DNA of 64,000 nt, from the NCBI RefSeq assembly GCF_009830125.1, contig NZ_WUPT01000003.1, positions 1-64,000 on the forward strand, in the 5' to 3' direction. Of this stretch, positions 1 to 7,863 are shown one piece after another. Numbering within the stretch: the first letter of the stretch is position 1; each line of letters begins with the position of its first letter. This stretch comes from Kangsaoukella pontilimi. Lineage in GTDB: Bacteria; Pseudomonadota; Alphaproteobacteria; Rhodobacterales; Rhodobacteraceae. The notes under the pieces were generated by a model. The model was not told where the DNA came from. It searched no databases and saw only the letters and a list, made by a program, of their open reading frames with translations. The translations under genes were made by a program, and so were the position numbers.

Positions 1-123
1 GACAACGTGTCGTTCACGGTCGAGCTGATCGCGCCGATCGCGATGGAAGAAAAGCTCCGCTTCGCCATCCGCGAAGGCGGCCGCACCGTCGGCGCAGGCG
101 TCGTCTCGAAAATCATCGAGTAA
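1..123 (+). CDS. tuf: elongation factor Tu, C-terminal end (partial)
   Basis: This is the last 40 codons of an open frame that enters from the left edge and stops at TAA. The translated tail, with [10 protein letters not shown] followed by SKIIE, is the conserved end of EF-Tu domain 3. EF-Tu is the cytoplasmic GTPase that delivers aminoacyl-tRNA to the ribosome. In many bacteria a tuf gene precedes trnW-secE-nusG. Here that order is kept, but two unrelated genes (msrB and an acetyltransferase) lie between them. The start lies outside the window, so completeness cannot be judged. Confidence 0.95.
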   Translation, partial: DNVSFTVELIAPIAMEEKLRFAIREGGRTVGAGVVSKIIE

Positions 124-209
124 CGGGGCGGCTCGCGAAGCGAACGCACCGGGTGGGTGACAGTCGTTTCCGCAGGAAATGACGAGAGGCCAAGCCACCA
201 GACACAGGG

Positions 210-236
210 AAAGGCCACCCCATCGGGTGGCCTTTT
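210..236 (+). terminator. intrinsic terminator after tuf
   Basis: GGCCACCC and GGGTGGCC form an eight base-pair stem closed by a CAT-type loop and are followed by TTTT. Upstream As pair with the Ts, so the hairpin can work in both directions. It separates convergent tuf and msrB. Confidence 0.85.
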
Positions 237-252
237 CGCATTCAGGGACAGG

Positions 253-798
253 TCAGGCGCTGGCTTCTTCGAAACGAAGTGCGGCGCCGTTGATGCAGTG
301 GATCGGCCGGTCCGGCACTTCGGGCAGCGACACGATGTGACCCAGATGCGAGCCGCAGCGCCGGCAATGCACCTCCATGGCCGCCCGGATTTCGGCAAAG
401 GGATCGCCCATTCGTCCGCCCATCAGGTCCAGATCGGTCAGAACGGTGTCGGGATAGGAATGCCTGAAGAACGCCCAGCCCTTGTCGAGCTTCAGTTTGT
501 GTAGGCTTCTGTAGATCGTCAGATCGCAGCCTTTGCAGCAGTAGGTGCCCGGACGATTTTCTTTCCAGAGAGGGCTGCTTTGAGGCGCCTCCGTGCCGCC
601 CATGCGAAGTATGTGGAATTCGTCCTTTGTCAGCATAGCGCGCCATTCGGCTTCGGACCTTGTGACCTCATAAGTGAACCCGGCCCCCGGATCGGCGGCC
701 TTTGCCGCGCCCGCTCCAAGACCCACAGCCGCGGCTGCAGTGCCTGTCATGAAGCCGCGTCGGCCAATTCCCTGACGTTCCGTTCCCGTGTCAGTCAT
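253..798 (-). CDS. msrB: exported peptide-methionine (R)-S-oxide reductase
   Basis: The 181-residue product reduces methionine-R-sulfoxide in oxidised proteins. The MsrB fold is supported by two zinc-binding CxxC pairs (Cys88/Cys91 and Cys145/Cys148) and the catalytic cysteine in IHCIN (Cys168). An N-terminal twin-arginine motif (RRGFM, residues 13-17) followed by an alanine/glycine-rich hydrophobic stretch indicates Tat export, so it should act in the periplasm. The ATG at 798 is preferred because it puts the RR motif near the N terminus; an upstream in-frame ATG at 849 would add 17 residues. The gene faces tuf tail to tail across a terminator. Confidence 0.9.
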   Translation of the reverse strand: MTDTGTERQGIGRRGFMTGTAAAAVGLGAGAAKAADPGAGFTYEVTRSEAEWRAMLTKDEFHILRMGGTEAPQSSPLWKENRPGTYCCKGCDLTIYRSLHKLKLDKGWAFFRHSYPDTVLTDLDLMGGRMGDPFAEIRAAMEVHCRRCGSHLGHIVSLPEVPDRPIHCINGAALRFEEASA

Positions 799-996
799 GT
801 CGCTTCTCCCGCTTGAGCCTTCTCCGAACATGGCAAGGCGCGCGGTCACATGCCAATGAACTCCGCGCGACTACGGCGTGTGTCCGTCGGCTTTATTTCC
901 CAGTGAAAACTTGCTAAACGCAGATATCCGCGATGGAGGGAGCCATGGACCAGCAACTCTGAACCCTGAATTTCCAACTCAGACGAGAGCTGTTCC

Positions 997-1665
997 ATGC
1001 CTGCACACTTCCCCCTGCCGGAGACCCGGCATCCCCTTATTCTGCCCGACGGGACGCCCCACGAGGGCACCGTTTTTCTGAAAGCCGTCATCGATCATCC
1101 GAACTGGGAGGTGGGGGATTATTCCTATGCCTCCAGCTTCGATCCGCCCGAGGACTGGGCCGCGCGCCTTGCGCCGTGGCTTCATCCCGGCACGCCCGAA
1201 AGCCTGAGGATCGGACGGTTCTGCCAGATCGCGGATGGCGTGCGCTTCGTCACCGCCTCGGCCAATCACCGCTATGACGGGATTTCGACCTATCCTTTCG
1301 CCATCTTCGACGGCTTCGGGGATCGTCCGTCCCTGCCGTCGTGGACGCCCGAGAACTTTCCCGACACCGTGATCGGCAATGACGTCTGGATCGGCGCGGG
1401 GGCGATGATCCTGCCGGGTGCCCGGATCGGCAGCGGCGCGATCATCGGCGCGGGTGCGGTCGTGAAAGGCGAGGTGCCGCCCTATGCCGTCATGGGCGGC
1501 AACCCGGCGCGCGTGATCCGCCGCCGCTTTGACGAGGCGTGCATTGCCGGACTTCTGGACATCGCCTGGTGGGACTGGCCCATCGAGGACATTCTCGCCG
1601 CCGAGAGCGAGATTGCCGGCGGCGACATCGCGGCGCTGAGACGGATTGCGGCGGCACGGGCCTGA
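997..1665 (+). CDS. CatB/Vat-type hexapeptide-repeat O-acetyltransferase
   Basis: The 222-residue protein has the layout of xenobiotic acetyltransferases. The conserved histidine stands in ANHRYDG (His91). A run of left-handed beta-helix hexapeptides follows at about 123-158 ([20 protein letters not shown] and onward), then the GGNPARVIR signature near 167-175. Enzymes of this family transfer acetyl from acetyl-CoA to hydroxyl groups; some members inactivate chloramphenicol or streptogramins. The natural substrate cannot be told from sequence. The gene stands alone, with a 200-base spacer upstream and trnW 60 bases downstream. Confidence 0.8.
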   Translation: MPAHFPLPETRHPLILPDGTPHEGTVFLKAVIDHPNWEVGDYSYASSFDPPEDWAARLAPWLHPGTPESLRIGRFCQIADGVRFVTASANHRYDGISTYPFAIFDGFGDRPSLPSWTPENFPDTVIGNDVWIGAGAMILPGARIGSGAIIGAGAVVKGEVPPYAVMGGNPARVIRRRFDEACIAGLLDIAWWDWPIEDILAAESEIAGGDIAALRRIAAARA

Positions 1666-1682
1666 TGGGCTTCATTCGGCGC

Positions 1683-1711
1683 TTGATTCCGTCAGGCACG
1701 TCGAATAACCA
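1683..1711 (+). promoter_or_regulatory. possible trnW-secE promoter
   Basis: TTGATT at 1683-1688 is separated by 17 bases from TAACCA at 1706-1711, about 13 bases upstream of the mature tRNA 5' end. The -10 match is weak, so this is only a candidate. Confidence 0.3.
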
Positions 1712-1724
1712 AGCGCTCGGTCTT

Positions 1725-1800
1725 AGGGGTGTAGCTCAGTTGGTAGAGCATCGGTCTCCAAAACCGAGGGTCGGGGGTTCGAGTCCCTCCGCCCCTGCCA
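1725..1800 (+). tRNA. trnW: tRNA-Trp (anticodon CCA)
   Basis: This is a complete 76-base cloverleaf. The seven-pair acceptor stem joins AGGGGTG with CGCCCCT. The anticodon stem TCGGT/ACCGA encloses loop CTCCAAA, which gives anticodon CCA for tryptophan. The T arm carries GGTTCGAGTCC, and the CCA end is encoded. The gene sits 77 bases upstream of secE, the usual trnW-secE-nusG order. Confidence 0.97.
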
Positions 1801-1877
1801 GACCGAACCGGTGACAGGTTGTGCGGCCCGCATGGGCTGCCTATCTGACCACCGAGAGAGCAGAGGAACACGAAAGC

Positions 1878-2072
1878 ATGGCGACAAACCCGCTTCAGTT
1901 CGTACAGCAGACCCGGGCCGAGATCGCCAAGGTGGTCTGGCCGACCCGTCGCGAGGTCGTTCTGACGTCGGCGATGGTGTTCCTTCTGTCCATCGTGACT
2001 GCGGCGTTCTTCTTTCTCGTCGACTGGATCATTCGCCAGGGGCTTCAGGGCATCCTGACCTTCTTCGGCTGA
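1878..2072 (+). CDS. secE: preprotein translocase subunit SecE
   Basis: This 64-residue single-span membrane protein is the essential clamp subunit of the SecYEG channel in the inner membrane. The conserved cytosolic amphipathic segment ends in KVVWPTRREV (about residues 18-27) and is followed by one hydrophobic helix (about 31-51). The short form is typical of alphaproteobacteria. The ATG at 1878 is chosen because the protein then begins MATNPLQF; the upstream in-frame codons look like non-coding leader. nusG follows after 137 bases that contain a terminator-like hairpin. Confidence 0.95.
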   Translation: MATNPLQFVQQTRAEIAKVVWPTRREVVLTSAMVFLLSIVTAAFFFLVDWIIRQGLQGILTFFG

Positions 2073-2137
2073 TCGGCGCTTTTCACTGTCAGCCCTCTTG
2101 AATTCACGGGGGTCTGGCGGTAAGTCACCCGCAACGA

Positions 2138-2168
2138 GGCGTGCACGTGGTGCACGCCCCTTTTGTTT
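2138..2168 (+). terminator. terminator-like hairpin between secE and nusG
   Basis: GGCGTGCAC and GTGCACGCC form a perfect nine-pair stem with a GTG loop. The run CCTTTTGTTT follows. It is an apparent intrinsic terminator inside a cluster usually thought of as co-transcribed. Confidence 0.7.
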
Positions 2169-2209
2169 CCGGGACAAGCGTCCCGCAAGCCGGGAAGGAC
2201 GGACATAAG

Positions 2210-2743
2210 ATGGCCAAGCGCTGGTATTCCGTGAGCGTGCTTTCGAACTTCGAGAAGAAGGTCGCCGAGCAGATTCGCCAATCGGTCGAGGATGCCGGTC
2301 TTCAGGACCAGATCGAAGAGGTTCTGGTCCCGACCGAAGAGGTCATCGAGATCCGCCGGGGCAAGAAGGTCACCGCCGAACGCCGCTTCATGCCGGGTTA
2401 CGTGCTCGTGCGGATGGAGATGTCGGACGAGGGCTATCACCTGATTAACTCGATCAACCGCGTCACCGGTTTCCTTGGCCCGCAAGGCCGCCCGATGCCC
2501 ATGCGCGACGCCGAGGTCGAGGCGATCCTTGGCCGCGTCGAGGAAGGCGAAGCCGCGCCGAAGCTGCTGATCAGCTTCGAGGTGGGCGAGAAGGTCAAGG
2601 TCAACGACGGCCCGTTCGAAGACTTCGACGGCACCGTGGAAGAGGTCGACGACGACAACCAGCGCCTGAAGGTGACCGTGTCGATCTTCGGCCGCGCCAC
2701 GCCGGTCGAACTGGAATTCGGTCAGGTCTCGAAGCAGGTCTGA
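2210..2743 (+). CDS. nusG: transcription termination/antitermination factor NusG
   Basis: The 177-residue protein binds RNA polymerase and couples it to Rho and to the ribosome through S10. The N-terminal NGN domain begins [18 protein letters not shown], with the conserved [10 protein letters not shown] region at about residues 61-70. The C-terminal KOW domain starts near residue 125 with [16 protein letters not shown]. The ATG at 2210 gives the standard N terminus. It lies between secE and rplK, as in most bacteria, but is bounded by hairpins on both sides, so it may have its own transcript level. Confidence 0.97.
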   Translation: MAKRWYSVSVLSNFEKKVAEQIRQSVEDAGLQDQIEEVLVPTEEVIEIRRGKKVTAERRFMPGYVLVRMEMSDEGYHLINSINRVTGFLGPQGRPMPMRDAEVEAILGRVEEGEAAPKLLISFEVGEKVKVNDGPFEDFDGTVEEVDDDNQRLKVTVSIFGRATPVELEFGQVSKQV

Positions 2744-2767
2744 CAGCCCGTCAGGGCTTGAAATGTT

Positions 2768-2881
2768 GGCACGTCCCGTGTACGTGCCCGCAGTCCCCAA
2801 TGGGGACACTTCATGTGGGAGGCGAGGCGATCGCGATCGTCGGACCGGACCACATCAACCACAGCCCGAGGGACGCGTCCC
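2768..2881 (+). promoter_or_regulatory. structured leader of the rplK-rplA operon
   Basis: The 164-base nusG-rplK spacer holds two perfect hairpins: GGCACGT/ACGTGCC (2768-2774 with 2782-2788) and GTCCCC/GGGGAC (2793-2798 with 2802-2807). A 12-base palindrome GGGACGCGTCCC lies at 2870-2881. No U-tract follows, so these are not simple terminators. In E. coli the L11 leader carries the L1 autoregulatory target; whether this leader does the same is inference. Confidence 0.45.
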
Positions 2882-2907
2882 GAGGGTGTTGAGAAAGGAA
2901 GAAACCG

Positions 2908-3336
2908 ATGGCTAAGAAAGTCATGGGGCAGCTGAAGCTTCAGGTGCCCGCCGGTCAAGCGAACCCCTCTCCGCCGGTTGGTCCGGCTCTGGGTCAGCGC
3001 GGCATCAACATCATGGAATTCTGCAAGGCGTTCAACGCCAAGACGCAGGAGATGGAGCAGGGCGCACCCTGCCCGACCATCATCACCTACTATCAGGACA
3101 AGTCGTTCTCGATGGAAATCAAGACGCCGCCCGCGTCTTATTTCCTGAAGAAGGCGGCCAAGCTGAAGTCGGGTGCCAAGGCCCCCAGCCGTGAAACGGT
3201 TGGCACCGTCACCACCAAGCAGCTCCGCGAAATCGCCGAGGCCAAGATGAAGGACCTCAACGCGAACGACGTCGAACAGGCGATGAAGATCATCCTCGGC
3301 TCGGCGAAGTCGATGGGTATCGAGGTGAAAGGGTAA
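2908..3336 (+). CDS. rplK: 50S ribosomal protein L11
   Basis: This 142-residue protein belongs to the GTPase-associated centre of the large subunit and contacts 23S rRNA helices 43/44. The conserved proline-rich N-terminal region ([19 protein letters not shown], about residues 14-32) and the C-terminal RNA-binding domain ending in [11 protein letters not shown] are intact. A good ribosome site (GAAAGGAAG) precedes the ATG. rplA starts three bases after the stop codon, so the two are surely co-transcribed. Confidence 0.98.
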   Translation: MAKKVMGQLKLQVPAGQANPSPPVGPALGQRGINIMEFCKAFNAKTQEMEQGAPCPTIITYYQDKSFSMEIKTPPASYFLKKAAKLKSGAKAPSRETVGTVTTKQLREIAEAKMKDLNANDVEQAMKIILGSAKSMGIEVKG

Positions 3337-3339
3337 GTC

Positions 3340-4038
3340 ATGGCGAAGCTTGGAAAACGTACCCGCGCCGCGCGCGAGGCTTTCAACGGCAAGGAAAATC
3401 TGACCGTTGCCGAGGCCGTCAGCCTGATCAAGGCGAACGCCAATGCGAAATTCGACGAAACCGTCGAGATCGCGATGAACCTTGGCGTCGACCCGCGCCA
3501 CGCCGACCAGATGGTTCGCGGTTCGGTCACGCTGCCGAACGGCACCGGCAAGGATGTGCGCGTCGCCGTCTTCGCTCGTGGCCCCAAGGCCGACGAGGCC
3601 AAGGAAGCCGGCGCCGATATCGTCGGTGCCGAAGACCTGATGGAAACCATTCAGGGTGGCACGATCGACTTCGACCGCTGCATCGCGACCCCGGACATGA
3701 TGCCGATCGTCGGCCGTCTGGGTAAGGTGCTTGGCCCCCGGAACCTGATGCCGAACCCCAAGGTCGGCACCGTGACCATGGACGTCGCGGATGCCGTCAA
3801 GGCTGCCAAGGGCGGTCAGGTGACCTTCAAGGCCGAAAAGGCCGGCGTGGTTCACGCAGGCGTCGGCAAGGTCTCGTTCGACGAGGCCAAGCTGGTCGAG
3901 AACGTGCTCGCCTTCGTCGATGCCGTCTCGAAGGCGAAGCCGACCGGCGCCAAGGGCACCTACATGAAGAAAGTCGCTCTTTCTTCGACGATGGGTCCCG
4001 GCGTGACCGTCGACGTTCAGTCCGCTACCGGCAACTGA
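3340..4038 (+). CDS. rplA: 50S ribosomal protein L1
   Basis: This 232-residue protein forms the L1 stalk that helps deacylated tRNA leave the ribosome, and in other bacteria it represses its own L11-L1 mRNA. The family signature [20 protein letters not shown] lies at about residues 129-148, and the C-terminal GPGVTVDV segment is present. Its length is normal. A strong terminator follows 40 bases downstream. rplJ, rplL and rpoBC, which commonly come next, are not here. Confidence 0.98.
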   Translation: MAKLGKRTRAAREAFNGKENLTVAEAVSLIKANANAKFDETVEIAMNLGVDPRHADQMVRGSVTLPNGTGKDVRVAVFARGPKADEAKEAGADIVGAEDLMETIQGGTIDFDRCIATPDMMPIVGRLGKVLGPRNLMPNPKVGTVTMDVADAVKAAKGGQVTFKAEKAGVVHAGVGKVSFDEAKLVENVLAFVDAVSKAKPTGAKGTYMKKVALSSTMGPGVTVDVQSATGN

Positions 4039-4078
4039 TCGCGCCTCAGACAGGGCCACGGCCCAAACGACTTCCAGA

Positions 4079-4105
4079 AGGGCGTCCCATTGGGGCGCCC
4101 TTTTT
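4079..4105 (+). terminator. intrinsic terminator after rplA
   Basis: AGGGCGTCCC and GGGGCGCCCT form a ten-pair stem (one G-T pair) with loop ATT, followed by TTTT. It ends the ribosomal protein operon. Confidence 0.9.
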
Positions 4106-4240
4106 CGTTGTGTGCAAAAAGCGTCAGCTTTCCGGGCCTTCGGACCTGCCACATTTTTGCCGTTGTTTTGTCTAAAGTCTTTCCTTAGCGAGGAAAGCAA
4201 CTGGCGGAATTTACAGCGCCGGAAGCATTGAGAGACGAGT

Positions 4241-5131
4241 ATGAGCCTGTCCGAGGAGTCTGACCTCACACTCAAGTGGGGTCCCGCGGTCGAAGGAACT
4301 GCATCGGGTCAGATCGGCTGGAGCGCCGACCTGACAGGCTTGGACTTTTCGCCACCCTATACTTTCGCCAGCTTTGAAGCCGAAGTGGACGCGGCCTTTA
4401 CCGCTTGGGAAAACGTGGCCGCCGTCGACTTCATCGAGGTCGACGCGAGCAGCGCCGATGTCTTCTTCTCCGTAGGCGTTCTGGATGATGTGGCGGCGGC
4501 CGGCGTCGCCTGGATCAGCTATTTCGACTATGGCGATATCGGTGTCATCGACGAAGGCCGCGTCACCATGGACGGGGATCGCCTGTGGTCGCCCGATGGC
4601 GAGGGACCTGGCTCGGACTTTTTCGCGGTCGCCCTGCACGAAATCGGGCATATTCTCGGCCTGAGTCATATTTTCGACGACACCGAAATCATGAATCCCG
4701 TCGTCAGGGTCGACGAACTGGGCGACAAGGACATCGCCGCCATTCAAAGCCTCTACGGCACCGATGGCAGCGGTCCGGAAGAACCGGAGTCGAGCACGCC
4801 GCTGAGTGTGTCGAGCGGTGCATCGGACGATGACGGCGGCGGCGGGGGTGCCGGCGCATTGTTGCTTGGCCTTCTGGGCGCGCTCTTCGCTTTCTTCTTC
4901 GGCGGCCCCACGGGTGCGGCAGTGGCCTTCGCGGGCAGGGTGCCAGACGAGACCGGCGATGCCGACGACAGCGACGGCCTGCCTGACCTCGATCCCGATT
5001 TCGACCTGCCGCAGATCATGGTCCACGAGCACGCGGTCTATCTTGAGGGCGAGGGGCACGCACATGGCTGCTGCGACTGCGACGGCCCCTGCGTTCACGA
5101 GCATCAGCCGGAAGACCTGCTGGCGTTCTGA
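4241..5131 (+). CDS. matrixin-like zinc metalloprotease with His/Cys-rich tail
   Basis: The 296-residue protein carries the metzincin zinc site HEIGHILGLSH at 133-143 (three zinc histidines, catalytic Glu134) and a Met-turn candidate at Met151 in IMNP, so it is a probable endopeptidase. After the catalytic domain come a Ser/Asp/Gly linker (184-203), a hydrophobic stretch (about 204-220), an acidic segment, and a tail (262-288) with six histidines and four cysteines (277, 278, 280, 284). There is no signal peptide, so its location is unclear; the hydrophobic stretch could anchor it. The gene is alone after the rplA terminator and nearly abuts the convergent gene at 5134. Confidence 0.8.
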   Translation: MSLSEESDLTLKWGPAVEGTASGQIGWSADLTGLDFSPPYTFASFEAEVDAAFTAWENVAAVDFIEVDASSADVFFSVGVLDDVAAAGVAWISYFDYGDIGVIDEGRVTMDGDRLWSPDGEGPGSDFFAVALHEIGHILGLSHIFDDTEIMNPVVRVDELGDKDIAAIQSLYGTDGSGPEEPESSTPLSVSSGASDDDGGGGGAGALLLGLLGALFAFFFGGPTGAAVAFAGRVPDETGDADDSDGLPDLDPDFDLPQIMVHEHAVYLEGEGHAHGCCDCDGPCVHEHQPEDLLAF

Positions 5132-5133
5132 CC

Positions 5134-6165
5134 TTAGTCGAACATCCCCGCCACACGACCCAGCAGCATGAACGCGCGGGCCGTGCGGGTGTTGGTCAGC
5201 ATGATGACCTCCTGATCCGACAGACCTCCGATCACTTGCGCCAGCGTCTGATCGAAGGTGCGCAGGAAGTGGTGCGCCGCATCCCGGAAGATCGAGTCCT
5301 GCCGCATCCGCGCGGCGCTGAGCGCAAGGCTCGACCGGTCCCGCACGCCGCCGAGCCCCGAAATGGCACGCCCGCGCTCACCTTCAGCGAAGCGGCGCCA
5401 GACCTCGGGCCGGGCACGGTCGGGCGTCAGGTCGTCCATGTAGATGCCGTCCTGGCTGAGAAGCGTCAGGATGTCCTGACTGGCGGTGATCAGCCGCGCG
5501 GCGCGGCGATCGGCCAGCGCACGGCGAAGCGCGTCGAATCCGGCGCGATCCTCGGCCGTCTCGGGAAAGTTCAGCGCGACGATGAAATCCTCGGTCGAGA
5601 CAGGGTTCCCGAAGATTTCGGCGGGCGTGCCAAGGGCCAGATCAGGCTGATCCCCTCCGGACTGGACCGGGTTGCGCTGAGGCTCGGCCACGGGGCGCTG
5701 CGGGGCTGGCTGTTCCGCGCCTGAACGGATCGAGACGAACTCGGTCAGCGCATGTTCCGTCCGCTTCTGCGCCTCGGTCAGCGCATCGATCTTGCGCTCG
5801 ACGCCGGGTGTCATGGCCGTTGCCGCCATCTGGGCCTGACCCACATAGAGCTGCCGCATCGCGTCCATGGACGCCTGAAGCCGTTCGCTCTCGTCTCGCA
5901 TCACGCGGGCGCTCTTCACCGCGATAGCGGCGATCCAGATCAGCGCCACGGGCATGACGACGGCAAGAACCGCGACGAGAAAGCGGAGCGGTCCCAGTTC
6001 GGTCCCGTTCCCCAGACCGACAGACAACAGGAACACCGCACAGCCAAGAAACCAGACGGCGCTCAGCGCCAGCGCGATCCGTTCGGCGGCGTCAAGCCCC
6101 GCCCGCGCGTTCAAACGGCTATAAATGCCCAGATCAACCGGCGGCTTGGGCGGCGTGTCGGACAT
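5134..6165 (-). CDS. membrane protein with two N-terminal helices and a cytosolic domain
   Basis: I do not recognise a named family for this 343-residue protein. Two hydrophobic helices (about 29-50 and 62-83) are followed by a charged, probably coiled region (about 85-145), a proline/glutamine-rich linker (about 150-180), and an Arg-rich helical domain to the C terminus. It is likely an inner-membrane protein with most of its mass in the cytoplasm. It lies 19 bases downstream of greA on the same strand, so the two may share a transcript. Codon use resembles its neighbours. Confidence 0.75.
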   Translation of the reverse strand: MSDTPPKPPVDLGIYSRLNARAGLDAAERIALALSAVWFLGCAVFLLSVGLGNGTELGPLRFLVAVLAVVMPVALIWIAAIAVKSARVMRDESERLQASMDAMRQLYVGQAQMAATAMTPGVERKIDALTEAQKRTEHALTEFVSIRSGAEQPAPQRPVAEPQRNPVQSGGDQPDLALGTPAEIFGNPVSTEDFIVALNFPETAEDRAGFDALRRALADRRAARLITASQDILTLLSQDGIYMDDLTPDRARPEVWRRFAEGERGRAISGLGGVRDRSSLALSAARMRQDSIFRDAAHHFLRTFDQTLAQVIGGLSDQEVIMLTNTRTARAFMLLGRVAGMFD

Positions 6166-6184
6166 GGCTGGGCGGCCCCCGTTC

Positions 6185-6655
6185 TCAGGAATACTCGATC
6201 TTCAGGATCTCGTAGGCGCGTTCGCCACCGGGCGTGCGGACCTCGACGCTATCGCCCTCATCCTTGCCGATCAGGGCGCGGGCCAGCGGCGACTTGATGT
6301 TGAGCTTGCCCTTTTCCAGGTCGGCCTCGGGTTCGCCCACGATCTGGTAGGTCTTTTCCTCGTCCGTATCCTCGTCGACCAGCGTCACGACGGCGCCGAA
6401 CTTGATCGTGCCGGACAGTTTCGACGTGTCGATGACCTCGGCCAGCGACAGGATGCCTTCCAGCTCCTTCACGCGGCCCTCGATAAAGCTCTGCTTTTCG
6501 CGGGCGGCGTGGTACTCGGCGTTCTCGCTCAGGTCGCCATGTTCGCGCGCCTCCGCGATCGCCCGGATGACCGCCGGACGTTCTTCAGATTTGAGCTTCT
6601 TCAGTTCTTCGTTCAGGGCCGCATGCCCCGCACGGGTCAGTGGTATCTTTTCCAT
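6185..6655 (-). CDS. greA: transcription elongation factor GreA
   Basis: The 156-residue protein has the GreA layout. The N-terminal coiled coil opens [20 protein letters not shown], and its tip carries the acidic pair region [11 protein letters not shown] (about 40-50) that stimulates RNA polymerase cleavage of backtracked RNA. The C-terminal FKBP-like domain includes [23 protein letters not shown]. Length is normal. The downstream membrane-protein gene is close. The divergent phosphatase gene starts 130 bases away, leaving room for two promoters. Confidence 0.97.
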   Translation of the reverse strand: MEKIPLTRAGHAALNEELKKLKSEERPAVIRAIAEAREHGDLSENAEYHAAREKQSFIEGRVKELEGILSLAEVIDTSKLSGTIKFGAVVTLVDEDTDEEKTYQIVGEPEADLEKGKLNIKSPLARALIGKDEGDSVEVRTPGGERAYEILKIEYS

Positions 6656-6784
6656 GAATCAGCCTTTCAGCTTGCGCGTAGCGGCTTGGTAACACCCCGC
6701 CGTTAATTCAAGCGGGCAGGCGAAAGTCAATAGCGAGATCGGTGGCCTTCCGCCTACCAAAAAGCGGGGGAAAAGAGAGCGGAA

Positions 6785-7825
6785 ATGCGTTTTTTCATAC
6801 GTTGGGCCCTTGTCTATTTCCTCGTCGCCACGGCGCTCAACTTTCTGTTGCGTCAGGATGCGTCGGTCACGGGACTGACCTTCCTCGGCCTGACGGTGAA
6901 TGTGTTCAGCGTCTTCAAGATCGCTTTCCCCATAACGGCTGCCATCCTGATCGGTTCCTGGTTCGCAAGCTCCGATCCGAAGGACTTCGTCCGGCGCCTC
7001 GCGAATGGCTTTCTGACGCTCGTGGTCTGCTGCCTGTTCCTGTCCGGGTTTTCGTCGGTCAAGACACTTCTGCCGCTTCTGGCTGAGGCGCTTGGTCAGA
7101 CGCCTTTCTTCGCCGATCCGCTGTTCGCGGCGCTTGACCGCGCCATTCACTTCGGGGTCGATCCCTGGCGCTTTGCCCATGCCGCGACCGAGGCGGTCGG
7201 CTGGACCGATTTCGTTCATCACTCGGCGCTTGCCTACGGTCTCTGGTGGGCTATTCCCGCTTTTTACCTGCCTGCGATCATGGTTCTGCTGGGCGACGGC
7301 GAGGCGCGGCAGAGGCATTACCTCGTCCTCTATTTCTTTTGCTGGATCCTGCTGGGCAACATTCTGGCGCTGGTCGGCCTGTCGGCTGGCCCGGTCTATT
7401 ATGACCGTCTGTTCGGAACCGAAATGTATGTCGATCTGAACGAAAGGCTCGCCGCGGCGGGGATCGCCGGCTCGTGGTTCGGAGATGTGCAGGAAAAGCT
7501 CTGGCTCGCCTTTGCCGAACAGCAGCAGGCCATCGGGTCGGGCATCTCGGCCTTTCCCAGCCTCCATGTCGCCATGGCGACCGTCACAGCGCTCTACCTT
7601 GGCGAGAAGCACCGCTTCCTCGGCCTGATCGGATGGGCGTTCTTCGCCGCCGTGCTCTTCGTCTCGGTCTGGATCGGCTATCACTATGCGATCGACGGAT
7701 ATTTCTCGGTCGCTGCGGTTCTGGCGCTTCATTGGGCACTGAAACGCGGTTTCCTGCGAAATCTCGTCACGTCGGATCGAAACGACGCCCCGTCGCAATT
7801 GACCCCGCGCGCCCCGGCTGAATAA
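6785..7825 (+). CDS. PAP2-family membrane phosphatase/phosphotransferase
   Basis: The 346-residue protein has several membrane helices and the PAP2-type catalytic pieces: SAGPVYYDRLFG near 200-211, AFPSLHVA (PSLH at 258-261) and YHYAIDG (299-305). The two histidines are the expected phosphoryl acceptor and general acid. This layout resembles the Aur1/inositolphosphotransferase-like branch more than the small PgpB type. It should act on a lipid phosphate at the inner membrane; the substrate is unknown. The start ATG at 6785 has GGAAA just upstream. The next gene (ETF-QO) begins 38 bases after the stop. Confidence 0.8.
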   Translation: MRFFIRWALVYFLVATALNFLLRQDASVTGLTFLGLTVNVFSVFKIAFPITAAILIGSWFASSDPKDFVRRLANGFLTLVVCCLFLSGFSSVKTLLPLLAEALGQTPFFADPLFAALDRAIHFGVDPWRFAHAATEAVGWTDFVHHSALAYGLWWAIPAFYLPAIMVLLGDGEARQRHYLVLYFFCWILLGNILALVGLSAGPVYYDRLFGTEMYVDLNERLAAAGIAGSWFGDVQEKLWLAFAEQQQAIGSGISAFPSLHVAMATVTALYLGEKHRFLGLIGWAFFAAVLFVSVWIGYHYAIDGYFSVAAVLALHWALKRGFLRNLVTSDRNDAPSQLTPRAPAE

Positions 7826-7829
7826 GTCA

Positions 7830-7858
7830 CTCCCCAAGCGGAACACTTGTGGGAGAGG
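7830..7858 (+). promoter_or_regulatory. hairpin covering the ETF-QO ribosome site
   Basis: CTCCC-CAAG (7830-7838) can pair with CTTG-T-GGGAG (7846-7855), leaving a seven-base loop and one bulged T. The 3' arm overlaps the Shine-Dalgarno GGGAGAGG at 7851-7858, six bases before the ATG at 7864. Translational control is an inference. Confidence 0.4.
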
Positions 7859-7863
7859 CCCTC

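Noticed and set aside
997-1665. Naming the acetyltransferase a chloramphenicol resistance gene
   Set aside because: The fold and His91 fit the CatB group, but chromosomal members have many substrates, and nothing here points to resistance.
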